Under the pieces are notes generated by a model. It ran no database searches, had not been told where the DNA came from, and was given only the letters and a program-made list of their open reading frames with translations. A stretch of DNA of 64,000 nt from Zeugodacus cucurbitae (lineage: Eukaryota > Arthropoda > Insecta > Diptera > Tephritidae), in NCBI RefSeq assembly GCF_028554725.1, contig NC_071672.1:4494501-4558500 (forward strand), written 5' to 3'. Made by a program: the position numbers and the translations under genes. The stretch's first letter is position 1. Every line of letters starts with the position of its first letter. This document shows positions 34,977 to 46,949 of the stretch, piece by piece.

Positions 34977-35354
34977 TTGTCTTGTCTTGTCTTGTCTTGT
35001 CTTGTCTTGTCTTGTCTTGTCTGGTCTTGTCTTGTCTTGTCTTGCCTTGTCTTGTCTTGTCTTGTCTTGTCTTGTCTTGTCTTGTCTTTCTTGTCTTGTC
35101 TTGTCTTGTCTTGTCTTGTCTTGTCTTGTCTTGTCTTGTCTTGTCTTGTCTTGTCTTGTCTTGTCTTGTCTTGTCTTGTCTTGTCTTGTCTTGTCTTGTC
35201 TTGTCTTGTCTTGTCTTGTCTTGTCTTGTCTTGTCTTGTCTTGTCTTGTCTTGTCTTGTTTTGTCTTGTAATGTATTATCTTGTCTTGTCTTGTCTTGTC
35301 TTGTCTTGTCTTGTCTTGTCTTGTCTTGTCTTGTCATGTCATGTCATGTCATGT

Positions 35355-35385
<31 letters not shown>

Positions 35386-35518
35386 TTGTCTTGTCTTGTC
35401 TTGTCTTGTCTTGTCTTGTCTTGTCTTGTCTTGTCTTGTCTGGTCTTGTCTTGTCTTGTCTTGCCTTGTCTTGTCTTGTCTTGTCTTGTCTTGTCTTGTC
35501 TTGTCTTGTCTTTCTTGT

Positions 35519-35673
35519 CTTGTCTTGTCTTGTCTTGTCTTGTCTTGTCTTGTCTTGTCTTGTCTTGTCTTGTCTTGTCTTGTCTTGTCTTGTCTTGTCT
35601 TGTCTTGTCTTGTCTTGTCTTGTCTTGTCTTGTTCTGTTCTGTCTTGTCTTGTCATGTCATGTCATGTCATGT

Positions 35674-35704
<31 letters not shown>

Positions 35705-36138
35705 TTGTCTTGTCTTGTCTTGTCTTGTCTGGTCTTGTCTTGTCTTGTCTTGTCTTGTCTTGTCTTGTCTTGTCTTGTCTTGTCTTGTCTTGTCTTGTCT
35801 TGTTTTGTCTTGTAATGTATTATCTTGTCTTGTCTTGTCTTGTCTTTTCTTGTCTTGTCTTGTGTTGTGTTGTCTTGTCTTTCCTTTGCTTGTCTTGTCT
35901 TGTCTTGTGTTGTCTTGTCTTGTCTTTTCTTTTCTTGTCTTGTCTTGTCTTGTCTTGTCTTGTCTTGTCTTGTCTTGTCTTGTCTTGTTTTGTCTTGTAA
36001 TGTATTATCTTGTCTTGTCTTGTCTTGTCTTGTCTTGTTTTGTCTTGTCTTGTGTTGTGTTGTCTTGTCTTTCCTTTGCTTGTCTTGTCTTGTCTTGTGT
36101 TGTCTTGTCTTTTCTTTTCTTTTCTTGTCTTGTCTTGT
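35519..36138. repeat. 620-bp exact duplication, copy 2
   Basis: Second copy of 33,179-33,798, direct orientation, no difference seen by eye. Confidence 0.85.
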
Positions 36139-36353
36139 GTTGTCTTGTCTTGTCTTGTCTTGTCTTGTCTTGTCTTGTCTTGTCTTGTCTTGTCTTGTCT
36201 TGTCTTGTCTTGTCTTGTCTTGTCTTGTCTTGTCTTGTCTTGTCTTGTCTTGTCTTGTCTTGTCTTGTCTTGTCTTGTCTTGTCTTGTCTTGTCTTGTCT
36301 TGTCTTGTCTTGTCTTGTCTTGTCTTCTCATGTCATACCATGTCGTATGTTGT

Positions 36354-36384
<31 letters not shown>

Positions 36385-36608
36385 TTGTCTTGTCTTGTTC
36401 TGTTCTGTCTTGTCTTGTCATGTCATGTCATGTCATGTGTTGTTTTGTCTTGTCTTTTCTTGTCTTGTCTTGTCTTGTCTTGTCTTGTCTTGTCTTGTCT
36501 TGTCTTGTCTTGTCTTGTCTTGTCTTGTCTTGTCTTGTCTTGTCTTGTCTTGTCTTGTCTTGTCTTGTCTTGTCTTGTCTTCTCATGTCATACCATGTCG
36601 TATGTTGT

Positions 36609-36639
<31 letters not shown>

Positions 36640-36715
36640 TTGTCTTGTCTTGTTCTGTTCTGTCTTGTCTTGTCTTGTCTTGTCTTGTCTTGTCTTGTCT
36701 TGTCTTGTCTTGTCT

Positions 36716-37043
36716 TGTCTTGTCATGTATTATCTTGTCTTGTCTTGTCTTGTCTTGTCTTGTGTTGTGTTGTCTTGTATTTCCTTTGCTTGTCTTGTCT
36801 TGTCTTGTGTTGTCTTGTCTTGTCTTGTCTTGTCTTGTCTTGTCTTGTCTTGTCTTGTCTTGTCTTGTCTTGTCTTGTCTTGTCTTGTCTTGTCTTGTCT
36901 TGTCTTGTCTTGTCTTGTCTTGTCTTGTCTTGTCTTGTCTTGTCTTGTCTTGTCTTGTCTTGTCTTGTCTTGTCTTGTCTTGTCTTGTCTTGTCTTGTCT
37001 TGTCTTGTCTTGTCTTCTCATGTCATACCATGTCGTATGTTGT

Positions 37044-37074
<31 letters not shown>

Positions 37075-38109
37075 TTGTCTTGTCTTGTCTTTTCTTGTCT
37101 TGTCTTGTCTTGTCTTGTCTTGTCTTGTCTTGTCTTGTCTTGTCTTGTCTTGTCTTGTCCTGTTCTGTCTTGTCTTGTCTTGTCTTGTCTTGTCATGTCT
37201 TATCTTGTCTTGTCTTGTCTTGTCTTGTCATGTCATGTCATGTCTTGTCTTGTCTTGTCTTGTCTTGTCTTGTCTTGTCTTGTCTTGTCTTGTCCTGTCC
37301 TGTCCTGTCTTGTCATGTCATTTCATGTCATGTGTTGTTTTGTCTTGTCTTGTCTTGTTTTGTCTTGTCTTGTCTTGTCTTGTCTTGTCTTGTCTTGTCT
37401 TGTCTTGTCTTCTTTTGTTTTGTCTTGTTTTGTCTTGTCATGTCTTGTCTTGTCTTGTCTTGTCTTGTCTTGTCTTGTCTTGTCTTGTCTTGTCTTGTCC
37501 TGTTCTGTCTTGTCTTGTCATGTCATGTCATGTGTTGTTTTGTCTTGTCTTGTCTTGTTTTGTCTTGCCTTGTCTTGTCTTGTCTTGCCTTGTCTTGTCT
37601 TGTTTTGACTTCTTTTGTTTTGTCTTGTTTTGTCTTGTCATGTCTTGTCTTGTCTTGTCTTGTCTTGTCTTGTCTTGTCTTGTCTTGTCTTGTCTTGTCT
37701 TGTCCTGTTCTGTCTTGTCGTGTCTTGTCTGTCATGTCATGTGTTGTGTTGTGTTGTTGTCTTGTCTTGTCTTGTCATTTGTCTTGTCCTGTTCTGTCTT
37801 GTCGTGTCTTGTCTGTCATGTCATGTGTTGTGTTGTGTTGTTGTCTTGTCTTGTCTTGTCATGTCTTGTCTTGTCTTGTCATGTCTTGTCTTGTCTGGTC
37901 TTGTCTTGTCTTGTCTTGTCTTGTCTTGTCTTGTCTTGTCTTGTCTTGTCTTGTCTTGTCTTGTCTTGTCTTGTCTTGTCTTGTCTTGTCTTGTCTTGTC
38001 TTGTCTTGTCTTGTCTTGTCTTGTCTTGTCTTGTCTTGTCTTGTCTTGTCTTGTTCTGTTCTGTCTTGTCTTGTCATGTCATGTCATGTCATGTGTTGTT
38101 TTGTCTTGT
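36716..38109. repeat. 1.4-kb duplicated segment of family D, copy 2
   Basis: Second copy of 31,516-32,899. The copies part at about 38,110, where this one has TTTTC in place of consensus. Confidence 0.83.
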
Positions 38110-39315
38110 CTTTTCTTGTCTTGTCTTGTCTTGTCTTGTCTTGTCTTGTCTTGTCTTGTCTTGTCTTGTCTTGTCTTGTCTTGTCTTGTCTTGTCTTGTC
38201 TTGTCTTGTCTGGTCTTGTCTTGTCTTGTCTTGTCTTGTCTTGTCTTGTCTTGTCTTGTCTTGTCTTGTCTTGTCTTGTCTTGTCTTGTCTTGTCTTGTC
38301 TTGTCTTGTTTTGTCTTGTCATGTATTATCTTGTCTTGTCTTGTCTTGTCTTGTCTTGTGTTGTGTTGTCTTGTCTTTCCTTTGCTTGTCTTGTCTTGTC
38401 TTGTGTTGTCTTGTCTTGTCTTTTCTTTTCTTGTCTTGTCTTGTCTTGTCTTGTCTTGTCTTGTCTTGTCTTGTCTTGTCTTGTCTTGTCTTGTCTTGTC
38501 TTGTCTTCTCATGTCATACCATGTCGTATGTTGTGTTGTTTTGTCTTGTCTTGTTTTGTCTTGTCTTGTCTTGTCTTGTGTTGTCTTGTCTTGTCTTTTC
38601 TTTTCTTGTCTTGTCTTGTCTTGTCTTGTCTTGTCTTGTCTTGTCTTGTCTTGTCTTGTTTTGTCTTGTAATGTGTTATCTTGTCTTGTCTTGTCTTGTC
38701 TTGTCTTGTCTTGTCTTGTCTTGTCTTGTCTTGTCTTGTCTTGTCTTGTCTTGTCTTGTCTTGTCTTGTCTTATCTTGTCTTGTCTTGTCTTGTCTTGTC
38801 TTGTCTTGTCTTGTCTTGTCTTGTCTTGTCTTGTCTTGTCTTGTCTTGTCTTGTCTTGTCTTGTCTTGTCTTGTCTTGTCTTGTCTTGTCTTGTCTTGTC
38901 TTGTCTTGTCTTGTCTTGTCTTGTCTTGTCTTGTCTTGTCTTGTCTTGTCTTGTCCTGTTCTGTCTTGTCGTGTCTTGTCTGTCATGTCATGTCATGTCA
39001 TGTCATGTCATGTCATTTGTTGTGTTGTGTTGTTGTCTTGTCTTGTCTTGTCATATCTTGTCTTGTCTTGTCATGTCTTGTCTTGTCTTGTTTTGTCTTG
39101 TCATGTCTTATCTTGTCTTGTCTTGTCTTGTCTTGTCTTGTTTTGTCTTGTCTTGTCTTGTCTTGTCTTGTCTTGTCTTGTCTTGTCTTGTCTTGTCTTG
39201 TCTTGTCTTGTCTTGTCTTGTCTTGTCTTGTCTTGTCTTGTCTTGTCTTGTCTTGTCTTGTCTTGTCTGGTCTTGTCTTGTCTTGTCTTGTCTTGTCTTG
39301 TCTTGTCTTGTTTTG

Positions 39316-39606
39316 TCTTGTCATGTATTATCTTGTCTTGTCTTGTCTTGTCTTGTCTTGTGTTGTGTTGTCTTGTCTTTCCTTTGCTTGTCTTGTCTTG
39401 TCTTGTGTTGTCTTGTCTTGTCTTGTCTTGTCTTGTCTTGTCTTGTCTTGTCTTGTCTTGTCTTGTCTTGTCTTGTCTTGTCTTGTCTTGTCTTGTCTTG
39501 TCTTGTCTTGTCTTGTCTTGTCTCGTCTTGTCTTGTCTTGTCTTGTCTTGTCTTGTCTTGTCTTGTCTTGTCTTGTCTTCTCATGTCATACCATGTCGTA
39601 TGTTGT

Positions 39607-39637
<31 letters not shown>

Positions 39638-40610
39638 TTGTCTTGTCTTTTCTTGTCTTGTCTTGTCTTGTCTTGTCTTGTCTTGTCTTGTCTTGTCTTG
39701 TCTTGTCTTGTCCTGTTCTGTCTTGTCTTGTCTTGTCTTGTCTTGTCATGTCTTATCTTGTCTTGTCTTGTCTTGTCTTGTCATGTCATGTCATGTCTTG
39801 TCTTGTCTTGTCTTGTCTTGTCTTGTCTTGTCTTGTCTTGTCCTGTCCTGTCCTGTCTTGTCATGGCATTTCATGTCATGTGTTGTTTTGTCTTGTCTTG
39901 TCTTGTTTTGTCTTGTCTTGTCTTGTCTTGTCTTGTCTTGTCTTGTCTTGTCTTCTTTTGTTTTGTCTTGTTTTGTCTTGTCATGTCTTGTCTTGTCTTG
40001 TCTTGTCTTGTCTTGTCTTGTCTTGTCTTGTCTTGTCTTGTCCTGTTCTGTCTTGTCTTGTCATGTCATGTCATGTGTTGTTTTGTCTTGTCTTGTCTTG
40101 TTTTGTCTTGCCTTGTCTTGTATTGTCTTGTCTTGTCTTGCCTTGTCTTGTCTTGTTTTGACTTCTTTTGTTTTGTCTTGTTTTGTCTTGTCATGTCTTG
40201 TCTTGTCTTGTCTTGTCTTGTCTTGTCTTGTCTTGTCTTGTCTTGTCTTGTCCTGTTCTGTCGTGTCTTGTCTGTCATGTCATGTGTTGTGTTGTGTTGT
40301 TGTCTTGTCTTGTCTTGTCATGTCTTGTCTTGTCTTGTCATGTCTTGTCTTGTCTGGTCTTGTCTTGTCTTGTCTTGTCTTGTCTTGTCTTGTCTTGTCT
40401 TGTCTTGTCTTGTCTTGTCTTGTCTTGTCTTGTCTTGTCTTGTCTTGTCTTGTCTTGTCTTGTCTTGTCTTGTCTTGTCTTGTCTTGTCTTGTCTTGTCT
40501 TGTCTTGTCTTGTCTTGTCTTGTCTTGTCTTGTCTTGTCTTGTCTTGTTCTGTTCTGTCTTGTCTTGTCATGTCATGTCATGTCATGTGTTGTTTTGTCT
40601 TGTCTTTTCT
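39316..40610. repeat. 1.4-kb segment of family D, diverged copy 3
   Basis: Same marker order as 31,516-32,899, but with CTTTCCTTTG instead of GTATTTCCTTTG, TCATGGCATTTC instead of TCATGTCATTTC, and only one of the two CCTGTTCTG-TCTGTCATG blocks, so the CATTTGTC junction is absent. Confidence 0.75.
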
Positions 40611-41560
40611 TGTCTTGTCTTGTCTTGTCTTGTCTTGTCTTGTCTTGTCTTGTCTTGTCTTGTCTTGTCTTGTCTTGTCTTGTCTTGTCTTGTCTTGTCT
40701 TGTCTTGTCTTGTCTTGTCTTGTCTGGTCTTGTCTTGTCTTGTCTTGTCTTGTCTTGTCTTGTCTTGTCTTGTCTTGTCTTGTCTTGTCTTGTCTTGTCT
40801 TGTTTTGTCTTGTCATGTATTATCTTGTCTTGTCTTGTCTTGTCTTGTCTTGTGTTGTGTTGTCTTGTCTTTCCTTTGCTTGTCTTGTCTTGTCTTGTGT
40901 TGTCTTGTCTTGTCTTTTCTTTTCTTGTCTTGTCTTGTCTTGTCTTGTCTTGTCTTGTCTTGTCTTGTCTTGTCTTGTCTTGTCTTGTCTTGTCTTGTCT
41001 TGTCTTGTCTTGTCTTGTCTTGTCTTGTCTTGTCTTGTCTTGTCTTCTCATTTCATACCATGTCGTATGTTGTGTTGTTTTGTCTTGTCTTGTTTTGTCT
41101 TGTCATGTCTTATCTTGTCTTGTCTTGTCTTGTCTTGTCTTGTTTTGTCTTGTCTTGTCTTGTCTTGTCTTGTCTTGTCTTGTCTTGTCTTGTCTTGTCT
41201 TGTCTTGTCTTGTCTTGTCTTGTCTTGTCTTGTCTTGTCTTGTCTTGTCTTGTCTTGTCTTGTCTTGTCTGGTCTTGTCTTGTCTTGTCTTGTCTTGTCT
41301 TGTCTTGTCTTGTTTTGTCTTGTCATGTATTATCTTGTCTTGTCTTGTCTTGTCTTGTCTTGTGTTGTGTTGTCTTGTCTTTCCTTTGCTTGTCTTGTCT
41401 TGTCTTGTGTTGTCTTGTCTTGTCTTTTCTTTTCTTTTCTTGTCTTGTCTTGTCTTGTCTTGTCTTGTCTTGTCTTGTCTTGTCTTGTCTTGTCTTGTCT
41501 TGTCTTCTCATGTCATACCATGTCGTATGTTGTGTTGTTTTGTCTTGTCTTGTTTTGTCT

Positions 41561-41970
41561 TGTCATGTCTTATCTTGTCTTGTCTTGTCTTGTCTTGTTT
41601 TGTCAAGTCTTGTCTTGTCTTGTCTTGCCTTATCTTGTCTTGTCTTGTCTTGTCTTGTCTTGTCTTGTCTTGTCTTGTCTTGTCTTGTCTTGTCCTGTCC
41701 TGTCGTTTGTTTTGTTGTTTTGTCTTGTCTTGTTTTGTCTTGTCTTGTCTTGCCTTGTCTTGTCTTGTCTTGTCTTGTCTTGTCTTGTCTTGTCTTGTCT
41801 TGTCTTGTCTTGTCTTGTCTTGTCTTGTCTTGTCCTGTCCTGTCTCGTCTTGTCATGTCATGACATGTGTTGTTTTGTCTTGTCTTGTCTTGTCTTGTTT
41901 TGTCTTGTATTGTCTTGTCTTGTCTTGTCTTGTCTTGTCTTGTCTTCTTTTGTTTTGTCTTGTCATGTCT
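41561..41970. repeat. Entry into family E
   Basis: TCTTG array with the markers TCAAGTCTTG, CCTTATC, GTTTGTTTTGTTG, double TCCTG with TCTCG, and TCATGACATG, leading to the first TCTTCTCTTGTCCTG marker at 41,971. The same stretch precedes the marker at 44,476. Confidence 0.75.
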
Positions 41971-42907
41971 TGTCTTCTCTTGTCCTGTCTTGTCTTGTCT
42001 TGTCTTGTCTTGTCTTGTCTTGTCTTGTCTTGTCTTGTCTTGTCTTGTCTTGTCTTGTCTTGTCTTGTCTTGTCTTGTCTTGTCTTGTCTTGTCTTGTCT
42101 TGTCTTGTCCTGTTCTGTCTTGTCTTGTCTTGTCTTGTCTTGTCATGTCTTATCTTGTCTTGTCTTGTCTTGTCTTGTCTTGTCATGTCATGTCATGTCT
42201 TGTCTTGTCTTGTCTTGTCTTGTCTTGTCTTGTCTTGTCCTGTCCTGTCTTGTCTTGTCATGTCATGTCATGTCATGTGTTGTTTTGTCTTGTCTTGTCT
42301 TGTTTTGTCTTGTCTTGTCTTGTCTTGTCTTGTCTTGTCTTCTTTTGTTTTGTCTTGTCATGTCTTGTCTTGTCTTGTCTTGTCTTGTCTTGTCTTGTCT
42401 TGTCTTGTCTTGTCTTGTCTTGTCTTGTCTTGTCTTGTCTTGTCTTGTCTTGTCTTGTCCTGTTCTGTCTTGTCTTGTCATGTCATGTCATGTGTTGTTT
42501 TGTCTTGTCTTGTCTTGTTTTGTCTTGTCTTGTCTTGTCTTGTCTTGTCTTGTCTGTCATGTCATGTCATGTCATGTCATGTGTTGTGTTGTGTTGTTGT
42601 CTTGTCTTGTCTTGTCTTGTCTTGTCTGTCATGTCATGTCATGTCATGTCATGTCATGTGTTGTGTTGTGTTGTTGTCTTGTCTTGTCTTGTCATGTCTT
42701 GTCTTGTCTTGTCTTGTCATGTCTTGTCTTGTCTTGTCTTGTCTTGTCCTGTCCTGTCTTGTCTTGTCATGTCATGTCATGTCATGTGTTGTTTTGTCTT
42801 GTCTTGTCTTGTTTTGTCTTGTCTTGTCTTGTCTTGTCTTGTCTTGTCTTCTTTTGTTTTGTCTTGTCCTGTCCTGTCTTGTCTTGTCATGTCATGTCAT
42901 GTCATGT

Positions 42908-42938
<31 letters not shown>

Positions 42939-44475
42939 TTGTCTGTCATGTCATGTCATGTCATGTCATGTCATGTGTTGTGTTGTGTTGTTGTCTTGTC
43001 TTGTCTTGTCATGTCTTGTCTTGTCTTGTCTTGTCATGTCTTGTCTTGTCTTGTCTTGTCTTGTCTTGTCCTGTCCTGTCTTGTCTTGTCATGTCATGTC
43101 ATGTCATGTGTTGTTTTGTCTTGTCTTGTCTTGTTTTGTCTTGTCTTGTCTTGTCTTGTCTTGTCTTGTCTTGTCTTGTCTTGTCTTGTCCTGTCCTGTC
43201 TTGTCTTGTCATGTCATGTCATGTCATGTGTTGTTTTGTCTTGTCTTGTCTTGTTTTGTCTTGTCTTGTCTTGTCTTGTCTTGTCTTGTCTTCTTTTGTT
43301 TTGTCTTGTCATGTCTTGTCTTGTCTTGTCTTGTCTTGTCTTGTCTTGTCTTGTCTTGTCTTGTCTTGTCTTGTCTTGTCTTGTCTTGTCTTGTCTTGTC
43401 TTGTCTTGTCCTGTTCTGTCTTGTCTTGTCATGTCATGTCATGTGTTGTTTTGTCTTGTCTTGTCTTGTTTTGTCTTGTCTTGTCTTGTCTTGTCTTGTC
43501 TTGTCTGTCATGTCATGTCATGTCATGTCATGTCATGTCATGTCATGTGTTGTGTTGTGTTGTTGTCTTGTCTTGTCTTGTCTTGTCTTGTCTGTCATGT
43601 CATGTCATGTCATGTCATGTCATGTGTTGTGTTGTGTTGTTGTCTTGTCTTGTCTTGTCATGTCTTGTCTTGTCTTGTCTTGTCATGTCTTGTCTTGTCT
43701 TGTCTTGTCTTGTCCTGTCCTGTCTTGTCTTGTCATGTCATGTCATGTCATGTGTTGTTTTGTCTTGTCTTGTCTTGTCCTGTCCTGTCCTGTCTTGTCA
43801 TGGCATTTCATGTCATGTGTTGTTTTGTCTTGTCTTGTCTTGTTTTGTCTTGTCTTGTCTTGTCTTGTCTTGTCTTGTCTTGTCTTGTCTTCTTTTGTTT
43901 TGTCTTGTTTTGTCTTGTCATGTCTTGTCTTGTCTTGTCTTTTCTTTTCTTTTCTTGTCTTGTCTTGTCTTGTCTTGTCTTGTCTTGTCTTGTCTTGTCT
44001 TGTCTTCTCATGTCATACCATGTCGTATGTTGTGTTGTTTTGTCTTGTCTTGTTTTGTCTTGTCATGTCTTATCTTGTCTTGTCTTGTCTTGTCTTGTTT
44101 TGTCAAGTCTTGTCTTGTCTTGTCTTGCCTTATCTTGTCTTGTCTTGTCTTGTCTTGTCTTGTCTTGTCTTGTCTTGTCTTGTCTTGTCTTGTCTTGTCT
44201 TGTCCTGTCCTGTCGTTTGTTTTGTTGTTTTGTCTTGTCTTGTTTTGTCTTGTCTTGTCTTGCCTTGTCTTGTCTTGTCTTGTCTTGTCTTGTCTTGTCT
44301 TGTCTTGTCTTGTCTTGTCTTGTCTTGTCTTGTCTTGTCCTGTCCTGTCTCGTCTTGTCATGTCATGACATGTGTTGTTTTGTCTTGTCTTGTCTTGTCT
44401 TGTTTTGTCTTGTATTGTCTTGTCTTGTCTTGTCTTGTCTTGTCTTGTCTTCTTTTGTTTTGTCTTGTCATGTCT
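41971..44475. repeat. Family E HOR unit 1 (2505 bases)
   Basis: Unit bounded by TCTTCTCTTGTCCTG markers. It contains an internal duplication at an offset of 951 bases (about 42,230-42,570 and 43,180-43,520), several TCATG runs, and a piece with TCATGGCATTTC (near 43,800) that also occurs in family D at about 39,860. Confidence 0.75.
43508..43624. repeat. TCATG runs of 8 and 6
   Basis: Eight consecutive TCATG (43,508-43,547), then GTGTTGTGTTGTGTTGTTG and a few TCTTG, a 4-base monomer (TCTG), then six TCATG (43,595-43,624) followed by the same GTGTTG tail. Just upstream are related runs of 5 and 6 (about 42,558-42,660) and 6 (about 42,948). Confidence 0.9.
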
Positions 44476-46949
44476 TGTCTTCTCTTGTCCTGTCTTGTCT
44501 TGTCTTGTCTTGTCTTGTCTTGTCTTGTCTTGTCTTGTCTTGTCTTGTCTTGTCTTGTCTTGTCTTGTCTTGTCTTGTCTTGTCTTGTCTTGTCTTGTCT
44601 TGTCTTGTCCTGTTCTGTCTTGTCTTGTCTTGTCTTGTCTTGTCATGTCTTATCTTGTCTTGTCTTGTCTTGTCTTGTCATGTCATGTCATGTCTTGTCT
44701 TGTCTTGTCTTGTCTTGTCTTGTCTTGTCTTGTCTTGTCCTGTCCTGTCTTGTCTTGTCATGTCATGTCATGTCATGTGTTGTTTTGTCTTGTCTTGTCT
44801 TGTTTTGTCTTGTCTTGTCTTGTCTTGTCTTGTCTTGTCTTCTTTTGTTTTGTCTTGTCATGTCTTGTCTTGTCTTGTCTTGTCTTGTCTTGTCTTGTCT
44901 TGTCTTGTCTTGTCTTGTCTTGTCTTGTCTTGTCTTGTCTTGTCTTGTCTTGTCCTGTTCTGTCTTGTCTTGTCATGTCATGTCATGTGTTGTTTTGTCT
45001 TGTCTTGTCTTGTTTTGTCTTGTCTTGTCTTGTCTTGTCTTGTCTTGTCTGTCATGTCATGTCATGTCATGTCATGTCATGTCATGTCATGTGTTGTGTT
45101 GTGTTGTTGTCTTGTCTTGTCTTGTCTTGTCTTGTCTTGTCTGTCATGTCATGTCATGTCATGTCATGTCATGTGTTGTGTTGTGTTGTTGTCTTGTCTT
45201 GTCTTGTCATGTCTTGTCTTGTCTTGTCTTGTCATGTCTTGTCTTGTCTTGTCTTGTCTTGTCCTGTCCTGTCTTGTCTTGTCATGTCATGTCATGTCAT
45301 GTGTTGTTTTGTCTTGTCTTGTCTTGTTTTGTCTTGTCTTGTCTTGTCTTGTCTTGTCTTGTCTTCTTTTGTTTTGTCTTGTTTTGTCTTGTCATGTCTT
45401 GTCTTGTCTTGTCTTGTCTTGTCTTGTCTTGTCTTGTCTTGTCTTGTCTTGTCTTGTTTTGTCTTGTCATGTATTATCTTGTCTTGTCTTGTCTTGTCTT
45501 GTCTTGTCTTGTGTTGTGTTGTCTTGTCTTTCCTTTGCTTGTCTTGTCTTGTCTTGTGTTGTCTTGTCTTGTCTTTTCTTTTCTTGTCTTGTCTTGTCTT
45601 GTCTTGTCTTGTCTTGTCTTGTCTTCTCATGTCATACCATGTCGTATGTTGCGTTGTTTTGTCTTGTCATGTCTTGTCTTGTCTTGTCTTGTCTTGTCTT
45701 GTCTTGTCTTGTCTTGTCTTGCCTTGTCTTGTTTTGTCTTGTCATGTATTATCTTGTCTTGTCTTGTCTTGTCTTGTCTTGTGTTGTGTTGTCTTGTCTT
45801 TCCTTTGCTTGTCTTGTCTTGTCTTGTGTTGTCTTGTCTTGTCTTTTCTTTTCTTGTCTTGTCTTGTCTTGTCTTGTCTTGTCTTGTCTTGTCTGGTCTT
45901 GTCTTGTCTTGTCTTGTCTTGTCTTGTCTTGTCTTGTTTTGTCTTGTCATGTATTATCTTGTCTTGTCTTGTCTTGTCTTGTCTTGTCTTGTGTTGTGTT
46001 GTCTTGTCTTTCCTTTGCTTGTCTTGTCTTGTCTTGTGTTGCCTTATCTTGTCTTGTCTTGTCTTGTCTTGTCTTGTCTTGTCTTGTCCTGTCCTGTCGT
46101 TTGTTTTGTTGTTTTGTCTTGTCTTGTTTTGTCTTGTCTTGTCTTGCCTTGTCTTGTCTTGTCTTGTCTTGTCTTGTCTTGTCTTGTCTTGTGTTGTGTT
46201 GTCTTGTCTTTCCTTTGCTTGTCTTGTCTTGTCTTGTGTTGTCTTGTCTTGTCTTTTCTTTTCTTGTCTTGTCTTGTCTTGTCTTGTCTTGTCTTGTCTT
46301 GTCTGGTCTTGTCTTGTCTTGTCTTGTCTTGTCTTGTCTTGTCTTGTTTTGTCTTGTCATGTATTATCTTGTCTTGTCTTGTCTTGTCTTGTCTTCTTTT
46401 GTTTTGTCTTGTTTTGTCTTGTCATGTCTTGTCTTGTCTTGTCTTGTCTTGTCTTGTCTTGTCTTGTCTTGTCTTGTCTTGTCTTGTCTTGTCTTGTTTT
46501 GTCTTGTCATGTATTATCTTGTCTTGTCTTGTCTTGTCTTGTCTTTTCTTTTCTTGTCTTGTCTTGTCTTGTCTTGTCTTGTTTTGTCATGTCTTGTCTT
46601 GTCTTGTCTTGCCTTATCTTGTCTTGTCTTGTCTTGTCTTGTCTTGTCTTGTCTTGTCCTGTCCTGTCGTTTGTTTTGTTGTTTTGTCTTGTCTTGTTTT
46701 GTCTTGTCTTGTCTTGCCTTGTCTTGTCTTGTCTTGTCTTGTCTTGTCTTGTCTTGTCTTGTCTTGTCTTGTCTTGTCTTGTCTTGTCTTGTCTTGTCTT
46801 GTCTTGTCTTGTCTTGTCCTGTCCTGTCTCGTCTTGTCATGTCATGTCATGTGTTGTTTTGTCTTGTCTTGTCTTGTTTTGTCTTGTATTGTCTTGTCTT
46901 GTCTTGTCTTGTCTTGTCTTGTCTTCTTTTGTTTTGTCTTGTCATGTCT
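44476..46949. repeat. Family E HOR unit 2 (2474 bases)
   Basis: It starts at the marker, then CCTGTTCTG, three TCATG, double TCCTG, CTTCTTTTG, a TCATG pair of 8 and 6 (45,052 and 45,144), then four CTTTCCTTTG blocks (about 45,530, 45,790, 46,010, 46,210), CCTTATC and GTTTGTTTTG. Confidence 0.75.
45052..45173. repeat. TCATG runs of 8 and 6
   Basis: Eight copies at 45,052-45,091 and six at 45,144-45,173, with the same flanks as at 43,508. Confidence 0.9.

Larger units (their letters stand above)
30151..41560. repeat. Second satellite family (D): TCTTG array with 2.5-2.75 kb HOR
   Basis: It uses the same pentamer with a different marker set: TCCTGTTCTG or GTTCTGTTCTG, TAATGTATTATC or CATGTATTATC, CTTTCCTTTGCTTG, CTCATGTCATACCATGTCG, CTTCTTTTGTTTTG, GTCTTTCTTG and TCTGTCATG followed by GTGTTGTGTTGTTG. 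The marker order (CATGTATTATC, CTTTCCTTTG, CATACCATG, CCTGTTCTG, CATGTCTTATC, CTTCTTTTG) restarts near 31,516, 34,268, 36,716 and 39,321. Units are less regular than in the first family, with local duplications and deletions. No AT-rich spacers and no gene. Confidence 0.8.
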
